Source: Lolium rigidum (taxonomy: Eukaryota > Streptophyta > Magnoliopsida > Poales > Poaceae). Taken from it: a DNA stretch of 64,000 bases. The notes beneath the pieces were generated by a model. It was given only the letters and a program-made list of their open reading frames with translations, ran no database searches and was not told the DNA's origin. Position 1 is the first letter of the stretch, and every line of letters starts with the position of its first letter. The stretch lies in contig NC_061514.1 in NCBI RefSeq assembly GCF_022539505.1, positions 339,613,644-339,677,643 on the forward strand. The letters are read 5' to 3'. Positions 34,001 to 45,829 of the stretch are shown here, one piece after another. Both the position numbers and the translations under genes were made by a program.

Positions 34001-36238
34001 GGGAGCCCTAGAGGCACAACCACAACTCATTGTAATAACGCGAAAGCGCCCCGCATAATTCCGGACAAGCAGCAGTAGGCCCCTGTCATCGTGCAGGTGT
34101 TCCGAAGCTGGGTAACTCGCGTACCACCGTCCCGTGTGCACTCCGCCCTATGGCCCCTACTTCTTCTCCCCCTCGTGAGGATCCCTCCTCCGAGGTACCG
34201 TCGATTAGGCAACGACAAATGGACATGTGAAGATGTGCATCAATGTAGCTTTCCCATCATAGTGTATGGGGGGAGTATTTGTGAGTCTTCACGAAGCAAC
34301 ATTGATCAAGTGAGGCATTCCGGCTTGTGTAGAGCTTGAAGAGTTATCATCAAGATCAAGCGGGATGCGCAAGGCAAAGGTATGATCTTTATAGGTTTTC
34401 TTTTTACCGGTCTCAAGGTGGTTGATGGGAGACCGGATTATAGGATAGATAGCCGCACTATTAAGAGGGGCTTTCGGTTGGGTAACTTGATCACATCGTC
34501 TTAGGGAGCTCAATCCTTTGCATACTTTGCATATCCTTATTGCCTCTTGGTGTTTCTATGTGTAAGGTTCTTGAGCTTGTTTCTAGCTTTACAACAAGCC
34601 CAAGTTCATCGAAAACGGAGTTCGCATGCATCTTCTATTGCGCTTTCGAGGTTGGGTGATTTTACCGGTTATTCATGATATAAGGTTCTACCTTTTATAT
34701 TCATGATAAAATCCCCTCCTACAGATTCTTGTGTTTTCACTTTCCATAGGATAGCATTTGTTGTTATCTTCCAAACAAAATTGGTTTCATTCGAATCGGA
34801 GTTCGGGAGCTCTAGTTATTAAAGGAAAAGGAGAAAAGGAGAAAAGAAGAAAAAAAGGGGAGGGGCAGCCGGCTGGGCGACCGGTCAGCCGGGCCGCACG
34901 CCGGCCCACCCGGTCCGCACCGGTCACCAACCGGACCGGGCACCAACCGGCCCAGGCGCCGGCCCAACTGGCCTCGGCCTCGGTCCGCGGCTGCCCAGCC
35001 CGGCGCTCTCCCCGGCCCGACCGGGATCTCCACCGGGCCGCCTCCCCGCCGGAAGGCCCACGCGGCCTGGCTTCCCCCGCGCGGCTCTGGCCTTTCTACC
35101 GCCCAGCGCGCGTTCCGCCTCGCCCGATCGGCGGGCCGGTCCGACCGGACGCCTGACCGGCCTCCCCAGCCCAGGCTCCGGTCGGCCGGCCTGCTGGCCG
35201 GCTGGGCTATCTTTTCTGCCCGTTTTTCTTGCTTTTTCTCTGTCTTTTTCTCCCCAACGGTTATTTCTTCCTCCTAACTATAAATAGCCCTCTTCCACCT
35301 TGAGCTAGGGTAGTTCTTCCCATTCTCTCACCTCCATTGTTCCATTTTGAAGAACTTGCTCTCCCCTTTGATTCCTCCAATCATTCTTGCTCATTCTTGA
35401 GGATTTGAGAGAGGAGATCTAGATCTACACTTCCACCAAACCATTTTTTCTCTAAGTGAGGGAATCTCTTGGGATCTAGATCTTGGAGTCTTTGGTTGAC
35501 TTTCCCCCTTGTTCTTCCTCTCCAATCTCATCCTAGCATTCATTGCTTTGGTGGGATTTGAGTGTGAAGGACTTGAACACCTCCGGTGTTCTTGCTTTGC
35601 ATCATTGCATAGTGTTGAGCTCTCCACCACGATTTGTTCGAGTGAGAGACCGTGAGCTTGTTACTCTTGGAGGGTAACCTCCTAGTTGGCTTGGTTGGTG
35701 TCCCGGTGATCTCTTCGTGGAAGATTGTGAAGGGGCCCGGGCTTCTCCTTCGTGGAGCTTGTGAAGTGGTTGTGGAGCTTGCCATCTCCGGAGCGGAGGA
35801 AAAGCTAACCATAAGGAAAGGGCCATTATCCTTCGTGGGTGTGGTTCGGAGAATAGGGTGAGCCTTCGTGGCGCGGGGAATCCTTCGTGGGATCTCCACT
35901 CCTACAAACGTGACGTACCTTGTTGCAAAGCAAGGGAACACGGGAATACATCCTCGTCTCCGCGTGCCTCGGTTATTTCTATACTCGAGCTCTCTTTCCT
36001 TGTGATAGCCATCGTGCTTGAAGTACATATATCTTGCTATCACTTGTGCTACATATATCTTGTGCCTATCTTTATTAGCTCTAGTTGCTATTGTTACACT
36101 TAGTTGAGCTTAGCATATTTGGGGTTTGTGCTTGTAAACTAAACGATAGTTTAATTCCGCATTCTTACAAGACAAATCCGCAAGAGTTTGTAATTGCCTA
36201 TTCACCCCCCCCCCTCTAGGCGACATCTCGATCTTTCA
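34001..36238 (+). repeat. LTR-like region of an unidentified retrotransposon, plus orientation
   Basis: It ends CATCTCGATCTTTCA at 36238, directly before resumed copia coding sequence, so this is an insertion edge. It contains a very GC-rich stretch of CCGGCCCGACCGG words (34860-35200), a TATA box CTATAAATAGCC (35278-35289), then a CT-rich leader and TTCACCCCCCCCCC before its end. This layout is typical of a long LTR with promoter. The left edge and the second LTR could not be found. The first 300 bases may belong to another fragment. Confidence 0.55.
35278..35289 (+). promoter_or_regulatory. TATA box of the LTR-like region
   Basis: CTATAAATAGCC matches the plant TATA consensus and is followed about 30 bases later by a pyrimidine-rich leader, consistent with LTR transcription. 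Confidence 0.6.
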
Positions 36239-36587
36239 GTGGGGGAAGTGATATTGACTGCGTGTCATGTCCTAAACCGAGTTCCCACAAAGAAAAAAAA
36301 TAGCTCTATTTTAATGAGAGAAGAAAAAAACTCTCTTATCTACGGACTTTGGGTTGTTTGGTGAAAATACATGTGCCAATTTCCTACAAATGCAAGCTTG
36401 GACAAAAAAACCATGGACTGTGTTTTTTTGGTAATGCTTTTCATAGCATTGCCTACAGAATATTGATAGTAAAATCCGAGGTATCTGATATGCATGTTGG
36501 TACAATCTTGGAGTCTAATGATGTGATTTTTTCGAGGATATCTTTTTTTGATGAAGGATAAGCTTGGATCATCAAATCAAGCGATGT
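36239..36587 (+). pseudogene. copia integrase C-terminal remnant
   Basis: Starts GEVILTACHVLNRVPTK, then after a frameshift TLGCLVKIHVPISYKCKLGQ and AFHSIAYRILIVKSEVSDMH, ending in the linker before RT. The order matches copia integrase/RT junctions. Cut at 36587 by the solo LTR. Confidence 0.85.
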
Positions 36588-36881
36588 TGATGCCCACAAG
36601 TGTAGGGGATCACTGAAAGTTTCGATCTGAAGTATTACCTAAATTTATAGTTCAACTCAAAGGGAACACAAGAATATCAATACGAATTTAGAAACTGAGA
36701 CATCACTCTCAATCACACATGTATATCAGTGAACTCACAAAGCACGGGATGATTTATAGTTATTGATTCAAAGCAGTAAAACAAGTAGTAAACAATAGCA
36801 ACAGGTTTCCAGGTTTCGCCGGAAGTAGTGATGTGTAACTTCCAATGGCTAAAAGTGTAGGCATGAGGTGATAGCGGGGCG

Positions 36882-38296
36882 TGGTACGTCGCAAACGTAT
36901 CTATAATTTTTGATGCTCCATGCTTGTTTTACACCAATTTATATATGTTTTTCTTACACTTTGTTGCACTTTTATATATTTTCCGGCACTAACCTATTAA
37001 CAAGATGCCACAGTACCAGTTCTCTGTTTTCTGCTGTTTTGTATTTCAGAAAAGTTGTACAGTAAATATTCTCGGAATTACACAAAACAAAAGCCAAGTC
37101 AATATTTTACCGTAACGAAGACAGAGTCCAGAGGGGGACGAAGAGGAGGCGTGGCCTAGCCTGGGCCCGCACCAAGGGGTGGTGTGGGCCACCCTGGCCT
37201 CCACCGACCTTGCCCTTCCGCCTATTTATTCACGATCTCGGAAAAAACCTAAACACTCTAGCCTCCATCCACGAAAAGTTCCGTCGCGGCCGCCATCGCA
37301 TACCCTAGCTCGGGAGGGTTCTGAAGCTCTTCCCGACACCTTGCCGGAGGGGGAGATCATCACCGGAGGCCTCTATATCGCCATGCCTACCTCCGAAGTG
37401 ATGCGTGAGTAGTTCATCCCTGGACTATGGGTCCATAGCAGTAGCTAGATGGTTGTCTTCTACTATTCGTGCCTCATGTTTAGATCTTGTGAGCTGCGCT
37501 ACATGATCAAGATCATCCTTATGTAATGCTACATGTTTTGTTTGCTGGGATCCGATAAATATTGAATACTATGTTGAGATCGATTATATATCCTTGTCAT
37601 ATGTTATTTGTGATCTTGCATGCTCTCCATTGCTAGTAGATACTCTGGCCAAGTAAATACTTGTGACTCCAAGAGGGAGTATTTATGCTCGATAGTAGGT
37701 TCATGCCTCTAGTTTTCTGGAGGAGTGACAATAACTTCTAAGATTGTAGATTGTGGTCTAAGTATTATGTTGTAATACCCAAACGAATCTCATAGTAATC
37801 ATCTTGTCATGTATAGTCTTTATTCTATCAATTGCCCAGCTGTAATTTGTTCACCCAGCATGTTATTTATCTTTATGGAGAGACACCTCTAGTGAACTGT
37901 GGACCCCTGTCCTTTCCTTTACACTGATAAATTCATCCACTGCAATCCTGTTCTGTTTACTTTCTGCAAGCGATGTTCTTTTTAATTACTGCAAACATCT
38001 CTTTCCACTCGATACATTTAATTCTTTGTGTTCAACAAAACCGGTGATATTTACAACCTCACTATAAGTTGGGGCAAATTATTTTGGTTGTGTTGTGTGC
38101 AGGTTCCACGTTGTTGCTGACGCTAGTAGTGCGCCCTGCCAATAGTCAGCTAGCAACACCTACAGAAATCACGCATTTCTCCAACTGGTCGATTAAACCT
38201 TTGTTTCTTACTGAGGGAAAACTTGCTGATGTGCTCATCAGACCTTCCTCTTGGAATTCCCCAACGAGATTGCCAACTTCCACGGCAGCACCATCA
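36882..38296 (+). repeat. 5' LTR of the Athila-like element
   Basis: Starts TGGTACGTCGC, ends ACCATCA. Shares the antisense-free order of the 3' LTR but lacks a block present at about 49721-49880 of the 3' copy. Confidence 0.9.
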
Positions 38297-38304
38297 AGAT
38301 TTTC

Positions 38305-38322
38305 TGGCACCATTGCCGGGGA
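38305..38322 (+). other. Primer binding site of the Athila-like element
   Basis: TGGCACCATTGCCGGGGA differs at two bases from the usual tRNA-Asp site of the lineage; located eight bases after the LTR. Confidence 0.75.
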
Positions 38323-40150
38323 GAAAGAGGATTTCTGCAAGGGGAGTCTCTCATCTCCAATCTCTTGACTTTGTTACAGTTTTTGTTAGTTTATTTTACG
38401 TTGTCTTGTTTGCTTCATTATATCAAAGACAAAAAATAGTTTCTATTATAATATGTTATTTCTATTGTTCTGTTTTAATTTTTCTAAAATGGGTTCTACT
38501 GAAAATACTAAGTTGTGTGACTTTACTAGCACAAACAACAATGATTTTATTTGTACACCTATTGCTCCACCTCCTCCAGAAGCAGCTTTCTATGAAATTA
38601 AACCTGCTCTGTTAAATCTTGTTATGAAAGAGAAATTTCCTGGTGTTAGTACTGATGATGCTGCTTCTCACCTTAACAATTTTGTTGAACTTTGTGAGAT
38701 GCAAAAATATAAGGATGTAGATGGTGACATTATAAAACTTAAATTGTTTTCTTTCTCTTTGAGAGCGAGAGTTAAAGATTGGTTGCTATCTTTGCCAACA
38801 AATATTATTGATTCTTGGGTTAAATGCAAAGATGCTTTCATTGGAAAATATTATCCTCCTGCTAATATTATATCCTTGAGAAGTGACATAATGAAATTTA
38901 GACAATTTGATAATGAACATGTTTCTCAAGCTTGGGAAAGAATTGTCCCACTCATGGACTGACTACTTGGATGATCATCCAAACTTTTTATGCAGGACTA
39001 AAATTTTCTTCAAGAAACCTTCTGGATTCAGCTGCTGGAGGTACCTTTATGTCCATTAATTTGGGGGCTGCAACAAAATTACTTGATGATATGATGATAA
39101 ATTATTCTGAATGGCACCCCGAGAGAGCTCCACAAGGTAAGAAGGTAAATTCTGTCGAAGAATCCTCCTCTTTGAGTGATAAGACTGATACTATTATGTT
39201 TATGCTTGTTAATGGTAAAGCTCATGCTGATCCAAATAATATTTCGTTAGCTTCTTTGGTTGCTCAAGAAGAACATGTTGATGTGAACTTCATTAAAAGC
39301 AATAATTTCAATAACAATGCTTATAGGAATAATTTTGGTAGCAACACTTATAGGTCATATCCTTCTAATAATGTTAATGCATATGGAAATTCTTATGGTA
39401 ATTCCTACAACAACAATAAAAGTGCATCCTCTGATCTTGAAGTCATGCTTGAGGACTTTATTAGTAAACAAACTGCTTTTAATAAAGGGATTTCTATTTT
39501 CGTGCCCTCGGTTCCTTAGTTGTGCTCAGTTTTCCCCAGCCCCTTAGTTTTTCCTCAGTTTTACCCTAGCCTTTGTCTGAAGACCCGCAGAAGGAGCTCA
39601 GACGGAAGGAATCCGTTTATTTGGACGTTCTGTGCCGACGTGTTGCGCCGCGTCGTCCGTGGGGCCGCGTCGTGTGGGGCCGCGTCGCGTGGGGCTGGTA
39701 GAAAGGGACCGCGTGGGACGGGACGAGAAGCGTTTGGTTGCACGTGAGCGAGGAGCTGGGTTTTGTCTCTCTCGGCCCAAATTGGCATTTTTAAGAGCAC
39801 CTTTTCCCCTCTTTCTCTCTCTGTCTTTTTCACCAAATTAGTATCAAATCTAGAGAAGCTTCTATTTCTGTCTTTCTTCAATATGGCAGCAAATCTAGTA
39901 GCAAATCTCTGGGGTTATTTATGCCTTTTGGCCCTCGTTTTTTGCCCAATATGGCAAGCAAATCTAGTAGCAAATCTAGAAGCTATTATATGATAAATTC
40001 ACAAGCAGCATAATCGGAAAACTAAGTATAATACATAGGTAAACTGCATACGAGCAGCCAAAAGCAGCCAATAACATTGTTAATGTTCACGACAAACTAA
40101 GCTGCAAAAATATACAAGATCACGCACGCAATGTATGGACAACAAGAAGA

Positions 40151-41596
40151 TTAGGATGAATGAATTTGTTCTTCATTCCTCCTCATATATTTCTCCGTCG
40201 CTCCATTCGTGCAATTCCCCAAGGAAATATTCATTGAACTCCTTCCGTCTGCGAGTGTGAGGCCAATACATCCTCCAAACGGTATGGCCTCGTGTTCATT
40301 TCTCAAACCGTAGAATCCTATTCTATCCACACGTAGTGGCCACTCATCCCAGGCATTTGTATCATGAGAGTACGCTCCGATATAACCCAAATCCGTGTAG
40401 TAGATGCTGCCAGGTTGAAGTGTCGGGTACACTCGGGTGTCGACGGAGATACACCGGATATAATTCACGAAGAAGGCATTACCGCCAATGTTAGTGACCG
40501 GATGGAGAGAGCGGCTCCGAGTGTCCACACGGTACACCAATGGTCTGCCCGCCAAAGCCGCGGCCGACCAACAACACAAGCAGCAGCTCACCATCCGACT
40601 CCACAAGGTAGAACTTCGACGTCCAAGTTCTGGAAATGAAATTAGTGTCTCCATCTTGACAAGTGCTCGCGCGCTGCTGAACCGTATATTGGTGCACACT
40701 ATTCTTCCGATCTTAAAATTGTCCGCAGCCTATCGCATACAGTTCACCATTGAACGGGGTAATGGAACGGAAACCATGGTTCTTGATCGAAAATCTTCCT
40801 TCTCCCCAATCCCCATCTTCATTTATATCCTTAGTTGGAGTGCTCTCATCGACCCAACCAATTTCCGGCGGGTAATGTGTGGCAACGAAGACCATAGTCG
40901 GGGATTTGATAACAGCGACCGATTTCGGAAAAACGAGATGGCATCCGCGCCTCAAACATCGTGTTCGATTTCTTTGTGAGTGGGTTCAGCAGCTCGTATC
41001 TTGTGCGGTGGGTTCTTCCGGGCAAGCACGATGACGCCACGGGAAAAGCCGAGGAAGTAGAATCTAAAATATATTGAAAAGATAACATTCAGCACTAAGA
41101 TTGAAAATAAGATCTATGGTGACGCCACGGGAAAGCCGAGGAATTTGAACCTTGCACGAACTGCAGATAGATCTATGGTGACGTAGCGGGATGTGCCGAG
41201 ATGGAGGAAGGTGAACTCAGCGGCGCGTGGAAGGGCGTGGTGTAGCATGATCCATTCGTGCGGGTGCACGTCGGGATCGGTAAACCTGAGCGCCAATTTC
41301 TACGGACTTGCCTCATAGCAGAGTAGCTGTCCACGTACTCCTCTTTGGCCAATAAGCATTCGCCGATCTTGTGAAGTGGTCCGTCGCCAGCGAGACCGGC
41401 CCGGCTCACGGAGGCGCCGCGCTTGGATGCGCCGCCCTCGGATGCGCCGCCCTCGGAGGCGACGGGCTCGGCGGCGACGGGCTCGGCGGCGACGGGCTCG
41501 GCGGCGACGGGCTCGGCGGCGACGGGCTCGGAGCGGCGACGGGCTCGGAGGCGACGGGCTCGGGGCGATGGCCGCCGGCGCATTCTTCTTCTCCAT
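40151..41596 (-). pseudogene. F-box/DUF295 protein gene relic captured by the MULE
   Basis: ATG 41596 opens MEKKNAPAAIAPSPSPPSP, followed by a Pro/Ser/Ala repeat. In a shifted frame LHKIGECLLAKEEYVDSYSA and MRQVRRNWRS resemble the F-box helices. Then LPRAAEFTFLHLGTSRYVTI, SVAVIKSPTMVFVATHYPPE, TPFNGELYAIGCGQ and FVNYIRCISVDTRVYP-TLQPGSIYYTDLG, the DUF295 propeller-like domain of grass F-box proteins, run to a natural stop at 40151. Nearly the whole coding length is present without obvious introns. At least four frameshifts break it. Family members act as substrate adaptors of SCF ubiquitin ligases; this copy cannot encode a full protein. Confidence 0.85.
41440..41560. repeat. 15-bp GGCGGCGACGGGCTC tandem repeat
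   Basis: About five exact 15-bp units inside the 5' end of the F-box relic, encoding a Ser-Pro or Glu-Pro-Val-Ala-Ala repeat depending on frame. The plus-strand Gly-Asp-Gly-Leu reading is an antisense artefact. Confidence 0.85.
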
Positions 41597-41599
41597 CGC

Positions 41600-42620
41600 C
41601 GGCGAGGGAGGGCTCGTACGGCGGTTGGGGTTTTTGGAGAAGTTGATGGGACGTGAGAGGGGTGGTTTCGTGCGTGAGCGATAATGAGACGTACTGTGTG
41701 CGAGGGAGGGAGAGAGGGGCTTACGCGTCCTAAATGCGACCCGAGTCAACAATGGCACGTCTTCCACGTCCGCACCGCGACACGCGTCAACAATGGCACT
41801 TCTTCCACTTCGCACCGCAACACGCGTCCTCGAGTCTAACCCCGGAAATTTAGATATACTCATGTATATCCTCGAGTCATATACTAGCATTTTTTGTATG
41901 CTCGGCTTTCACCTTGAGTGCTAATACCGGCTAGTGCAATATACTCAGTTTTACCCTCAAGTGGCTGGTCAACAGAGAGTCAACAAATGGGATTAACTAG
42001 TTAAATGAGTTATTTAATGTGCAAAAAATTCCGAAAAGGAGTGGCACTTACTCATGGAGTCTTTACCACAAATTTCCACTTCTCAAATCATAGATAAATC
42101 GTAGATAAATCAAGTTTCACCACAAATTGCCACTTCTCAAATCACCTAGTAGCTATGAAGGTGCATGGTTTTCCATAATAAGCCCTACCCAAAACAGCTT
42201 TCCCCAAAACATACTTTGTCCGAATGAGACCATAATTTTCACACTCATGTAGATTTGTATTGCAAATAGTTTGAGGTAGGCCAAGATGGGTTTCATTGTA
42301 CAAAACACGCATTTTCCATTTTTTAAATCTCATATTTGAATCCCTTAGTCCGTTTACTACTCACTTGCCCTTGGTTTCTTGATACTACTCAGTTTTGCCC
42401 TCTCCCTTCACAAACTCTCACAGACGCCCAACATTGCCCTGATTGGTCTAGCCCATGTCACGCGGATCGTGCCCGACGATCGTTGATCGTATGATCTAAC
42501 GGGCAGGATAACCCCTATCTCTCTCTCTGGTCGGGGCCACCACCCTCTCTCTCTCTCGTCGTCGGTTAGCTTCACGCAAAGTTTGGTTTTCTGCATTATT
42601 TTTCACGAGCTAAATTATAA
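41600..42620. other. MULE interior, non-coding, with TIR-like words
   Basis: 41600-41830 resembles the 5' flank of the captured F-box gene. 41930-41960 (ATACTCAGTTTTACCCTC) and 42375-42410 (TACTCAGTTTTGCCCTC) echo the MULE end sequence, both in left-TIR orientation. Nothing coding seen. Confidence 0.45.
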
Positions 42621-42639
42621 ACTCTTTTTAGGCATTACT

Positions 42640-43300
42640 TTTCACGCAAAAAATGATAAACCATCACCGATTTGTTGTAGCCATTACTTTTCACGCACAA
42701 AAATGATACACCATCACCCATTTCGTGTAGCCATTACTTTTCACGCAAAAAATGATAAACCATCACCGATTTGTTGTAGCCATTACTTTTCACGCACAAA
42801 AATGATACACCATCACCCATTTCGTGTAGCCATTACTTTTCACGCAAAAAATGATAAACCATCACCGATTTGTTGTAGCCATTACTTTTCACGCACAAAA
42901 ATGATACACCATCACCCATTTCGTGTACCCATTACTTTTCACGCAAAAAACGATAAACCATCACCGATTTCTTGTAGCCATTACTTTTCACGCACAAAAA
43001 TGATACACCATCACCCATTTCGTGTACCCATTACTTTTCACGCAAAAAAATGATAAACCATCACCGATTTTGTTGTAGCCATTACTTTTCACGCACAAAA
43101 ATGATAAACCATCACCGATTTGTTGTAGCCATTACTTTTCACGCACAAAAATGATACACCATCACCCATTTCGTGTAGCCATTACTTTTCACGCAAAAAA
43201 TGATACACCATCACCCATTTCTTGTACCCATTACTTTTCACGCAAAAAACGATAAACCATCACCGATTTCTTGTAGCCATTACTTTCCTTTTAGGCATTA
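42640..43300. repeat. ~50-bp minisatellite in the MULE
   Basis: The core CCATTACTTTTCACGC recurs every 49-50 bp about thirteen times. Two unit types alternate: CAAAAAATGATAAACCATCACCGATTTGTTG-like and CACAAAAATGATACACC-like, giving a ~99-bp higher-order period. The open frame through it (HHHPFR-type) is a repeat artefact, not a protein. Spacers are not unique, so this is not CRISPR-like. Confidence 0.9.
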
Positions 43301-43515
43301 CTTTTCACGGTAAAATGATAAACTATACCCCCACAACGGTCGTCTCCTCCTTAATTTATTGTGTATAAACCCCCACAACGGTCATCTCCTCCTTATTTTA
43401 TTGTGTAAACCCTACAACGGTCATCTCTCCCTTATAAACACCCACACGGCCATCCCTTGTGTCAATAGGTTCTGCCTCTCTCTTCTTTTCGTTCACATAC
43501 ACTTTATCCATTGCC

Positions 43516-44119
43516 ATGGCTTCCACGTCTCGGAAGCGGACCGGAAGGGGAAGGGGAAGGGGAAGGGGAAGGGGAAGTGGATCATCATCATTGCCACCAC
43601 CACCGTCAACACTGCCATTGATCATAGAGGAGTTCTTCATCGTCGTCTATGAAGACCCTTTGGTCAAGAAGGTACGTACGCGTTCCCACATATATGATGC
43701 ATGTGATTAATTATGGGCATGTTCTAAAAAACCTTTAATTTCAAGGGTTCCCTAATTTCAAACGATCGGCGCTCGATCTCTTTGCAGGAACTCCCAAAAA
43801 ATTTGCGGACTATCTTGACGGCAAGGAGCCAGCTAAGGTGTATCTCGCGAGCAGCTGATCTGCGGTCCTCGTCTCTCGGACCGTGGAGGTCCTATTTGAC
43901 GGACAAGGCCGGATGTACCTCGACAAGGGCTGGGAGAAATTCGCCATCGCGCACGGTGTGGATTTCGGCTGGTTCGTACACTTCAAATATGAAGGCGATG
44001 ATGTGCTCACGGTGAAGGTGTTCGACGGAACAATGTGCGGGAGGTACTACTACTCGGACGACGAAGATATCGACGATGAAAGCGACGACGACGTGAAGCC
44101 ATGCATCCATCCCCTTTAG
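43516..44119 (+). pseudogene. B3 DNA-binding domain gene relic captured by the MULE
   Basis: Exon 1 (43516-43671) encodes MASTSRKRTGRGRGRGRG, a Gly-Arg repeat, then IEEFFIVVYEDPLVKK, and ends AAG|GTACGT. The intron ends CTTTGCAG at 43787. Exon 2 reads ELPK, then out of frame FADYLDGKEPAKVYL, and later VEVLFDGQGRMYLDKGWEKF, AIAHGVDFGWFVHFKYEGDD and VLTVKVFDGTMCGRYYY, ending in an acidic tail and TAG 44119. Strand-helix order and W-x-x-F...G-D-x-L/V-x-x-F are those of a REM-type B3 transcription factor domain. At least two frameshifts in exon 2 (A run near 43794, and about 43850) disable it. The retained intron shows capture as DNA rather than from mRNA. Confidence 0.82.
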
Positions 44120-44817
44120 ATAATTAAGGGGATTATGACCAAGAATATATATGTAGCTTCATATGCATCGATTTAGAGATCTAGCTATTTTCTATATATT
44201 ATGCATGTAAAAAATAACATCCCATTTCCACTATTATTCGAGCACCACATCCTCCAAACGATGCCGATGCCGATGCCGATATCGGCATGGTCGAACGGCT
44301 ATGCTCGCCACCACCGCTAGGTCAACGTCGGGATGCACAATGTTTAGCATAAGAGTCACTTTAGATTAAGCTGCGAAAATAGTCACGTGCCATGGGCTGA
44401 GGCGGCCCTACCGAGCGGCTCTATATTATATTCTCTAAATAAAATAGACGACCACAACGGTCATTGGCTGCGGAGGCCCCACGGAGCGGCAATATATAAT
44501 TTTCTATAAATAAATAGACGACCCACTGGTCATTGGCTGCGGCAGCCCCATAGAGCGGCCCCATTTGTCATTGGCGGCACCGCGTATACAATCAGGAAAT
44601 AAAACGGCCCACGCGTCGGCGGTAGATGGATCCACCCGTCGGCACGAGACGGTCAGCGAGGAACCGACCTCACGGTAACGGTAAGGCCTCTGACCTGACG
44701 GCAACCCGCGTCTTCGAGGGGTTTCAAACTAGAGGGAGGGGAAAACTGAGGAAAAACTAACGAGCTGGGGAAAACTGAGTACAACTAACGAAGCAGGGGC
44801 ACGAAAATAGAAATCCC
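44120..44817. other. Right arm of the MULE
   Basis: Contains three similar GGCTGCGG-GGCCCNACNGAGCGGC repeats (44395-44560), then the right TIR. No gene seen. Confidence 0.5.
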
Positions 44818-45829
44818 TTTAATAAAACTGTTGAGGAAAAGTTTGGCAAAATTGATGTTCTTTCTTCTAAAGTTGATATCCTTGCTCATGATGTTGAATT
44901 TCTTAAATTAAAATTTATGCCTCGTGATGTTAAATAAAGTAAAACTTTGAATTCCATTTAAGTTAGAATTGATGAAAATGTTAGGATGTTGACGGAATTG
45001 CATGCTAGGTGGGAAAGAGAAGATGAAATTGCTAGAAACAATAATTTGACTAAAATTTATATCATCACCACCAGTAGTAATGAAGTCTCAAATGCTATCC
45101 ACCCTCCTACTATTAATGGTAAAATAATTGGTGTAGGAAAAGTCCCCGGTCCTTCTACAAAATTGCCTAGAACCACTGAAATTGTTCCTGATAAGTGTGC
45201 TGAAATTTTTCGGAGTATGGGAGATAATAGTCCCTTTAATTTTGATAATAATTACTTTGATTTTGATGATTTCAATATCTCTGAATTAATTAAGTTCTTA
45301 CAAAAGCTTTCTAGAAATCCTAATTCTAGTGCTATAAATATGGCTTTTACAAAGCACATTACAAATGCTCTCATGCAAATTAGAGAAGAGAAATTAAAGC
45401 GTGAAGCTTCTATTCCTAAAAAGTTAGAAGATGGCTGGGATCCCATCATTAATATTAAAGTAGATGGCTTTGATTGCAATGCTTTATGTGATCTTGGTGC
45501 AACTATTTCTGTTATGTCTAGAAAAATCTACGATATCCTTGATTTGCCACCGTTGGAACAATGTTATTTGGATGTTCATCTTGTTGATATTGCTACAAAG
45601 AAACCTTTGCAGAGAGTCAACAATTTTCTTATTATGGTTAACAATAACCTTTTCCCCGTTGATTTTGTTGTTTTGGATATTGAATGCAATGCTTCTTGTC
45701 CAATTATTTTGGGAAGACCATTTTTTTAGAACTGTTGGTGCTGCTATTGATATGAGAGATGGGATTATTAAATATCAATTCGCACTCAAGAAAGGTATGG
45801 AACACTTCCCTCGGAAAAGAAAGAAGTAA

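Larger units (their letters stand above)
39487..44817. mobile_element. Pack-MULE (Mutator-like) with two captured genes
   Basis: It is flanked by the perfect 9-bp TSD TTTAATAAA (39478-39486, 44818-44826), the hallmark of Mutator elements. Terminal inverted repeats start GGGATTTCTATTTTCGTGCC and run for at least 80 bp with TTAGTTGTGCTCAGTTTTCC versus TTAGTTGTACTCAGTTTTCC. No transposase was found. The interior carries an F-box/DUF295 gene relic (minus strand), a 50-bp minisatellite and a B3-domain gene relic (plus strand). TIR-like words also occur internally near 42375-42410 (CTTGGTTTCTTGATACTACT), so it may be a composite of two MULEs. It lies in the Athila-like gag. Confidence 0.9.
38489..45829 (+). 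pseudogene. Gag-aspartic protease gene, split by the MULE and frameshifted
   Basis: ATG 38489 opens MGSTENTKLCDFTSTNNN. The gag core is at 38585-38940 (FAEL-like LNNFVELCEMQKYKD, WVKCKDAFIGKYYPPANI). A frameshift near 38960 breaks it, then coding continues with an Asn-rich region (NNFNNNAYRNNFG) to 39486. The MULE with its TSD follows, and coding resumes at 44818. A stop near 44936 and another near 44957 are followed by a long frame to the protease (CNALCDLGATISVMSRKIYD, CPIILGRPFF), which is frameshifted near 45727 and ends at 45829. The DLG in place of DSG/DTG is a lineage trait, not damage. Not functional now. Confidence 0.88.

Noticed and set aside
41371..41684. Gly-Asp-Gly-Leu repeat frames on the plus strand
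   Set aside because: Antisense of the Pro/Ser/Ala-rich start of the F-box relic.
42583..43053. 156-codon frame with HHHPF repeats
   Set aside because: Direct translation of the 50-bp minisatellite; no start context and no family.
42640..43300. CRISPR-like regular repeats
   Set aside because: Repeats are contiguous with alternating repeat variants, not separated by unique spacers, and the DNA is plant nuclear.
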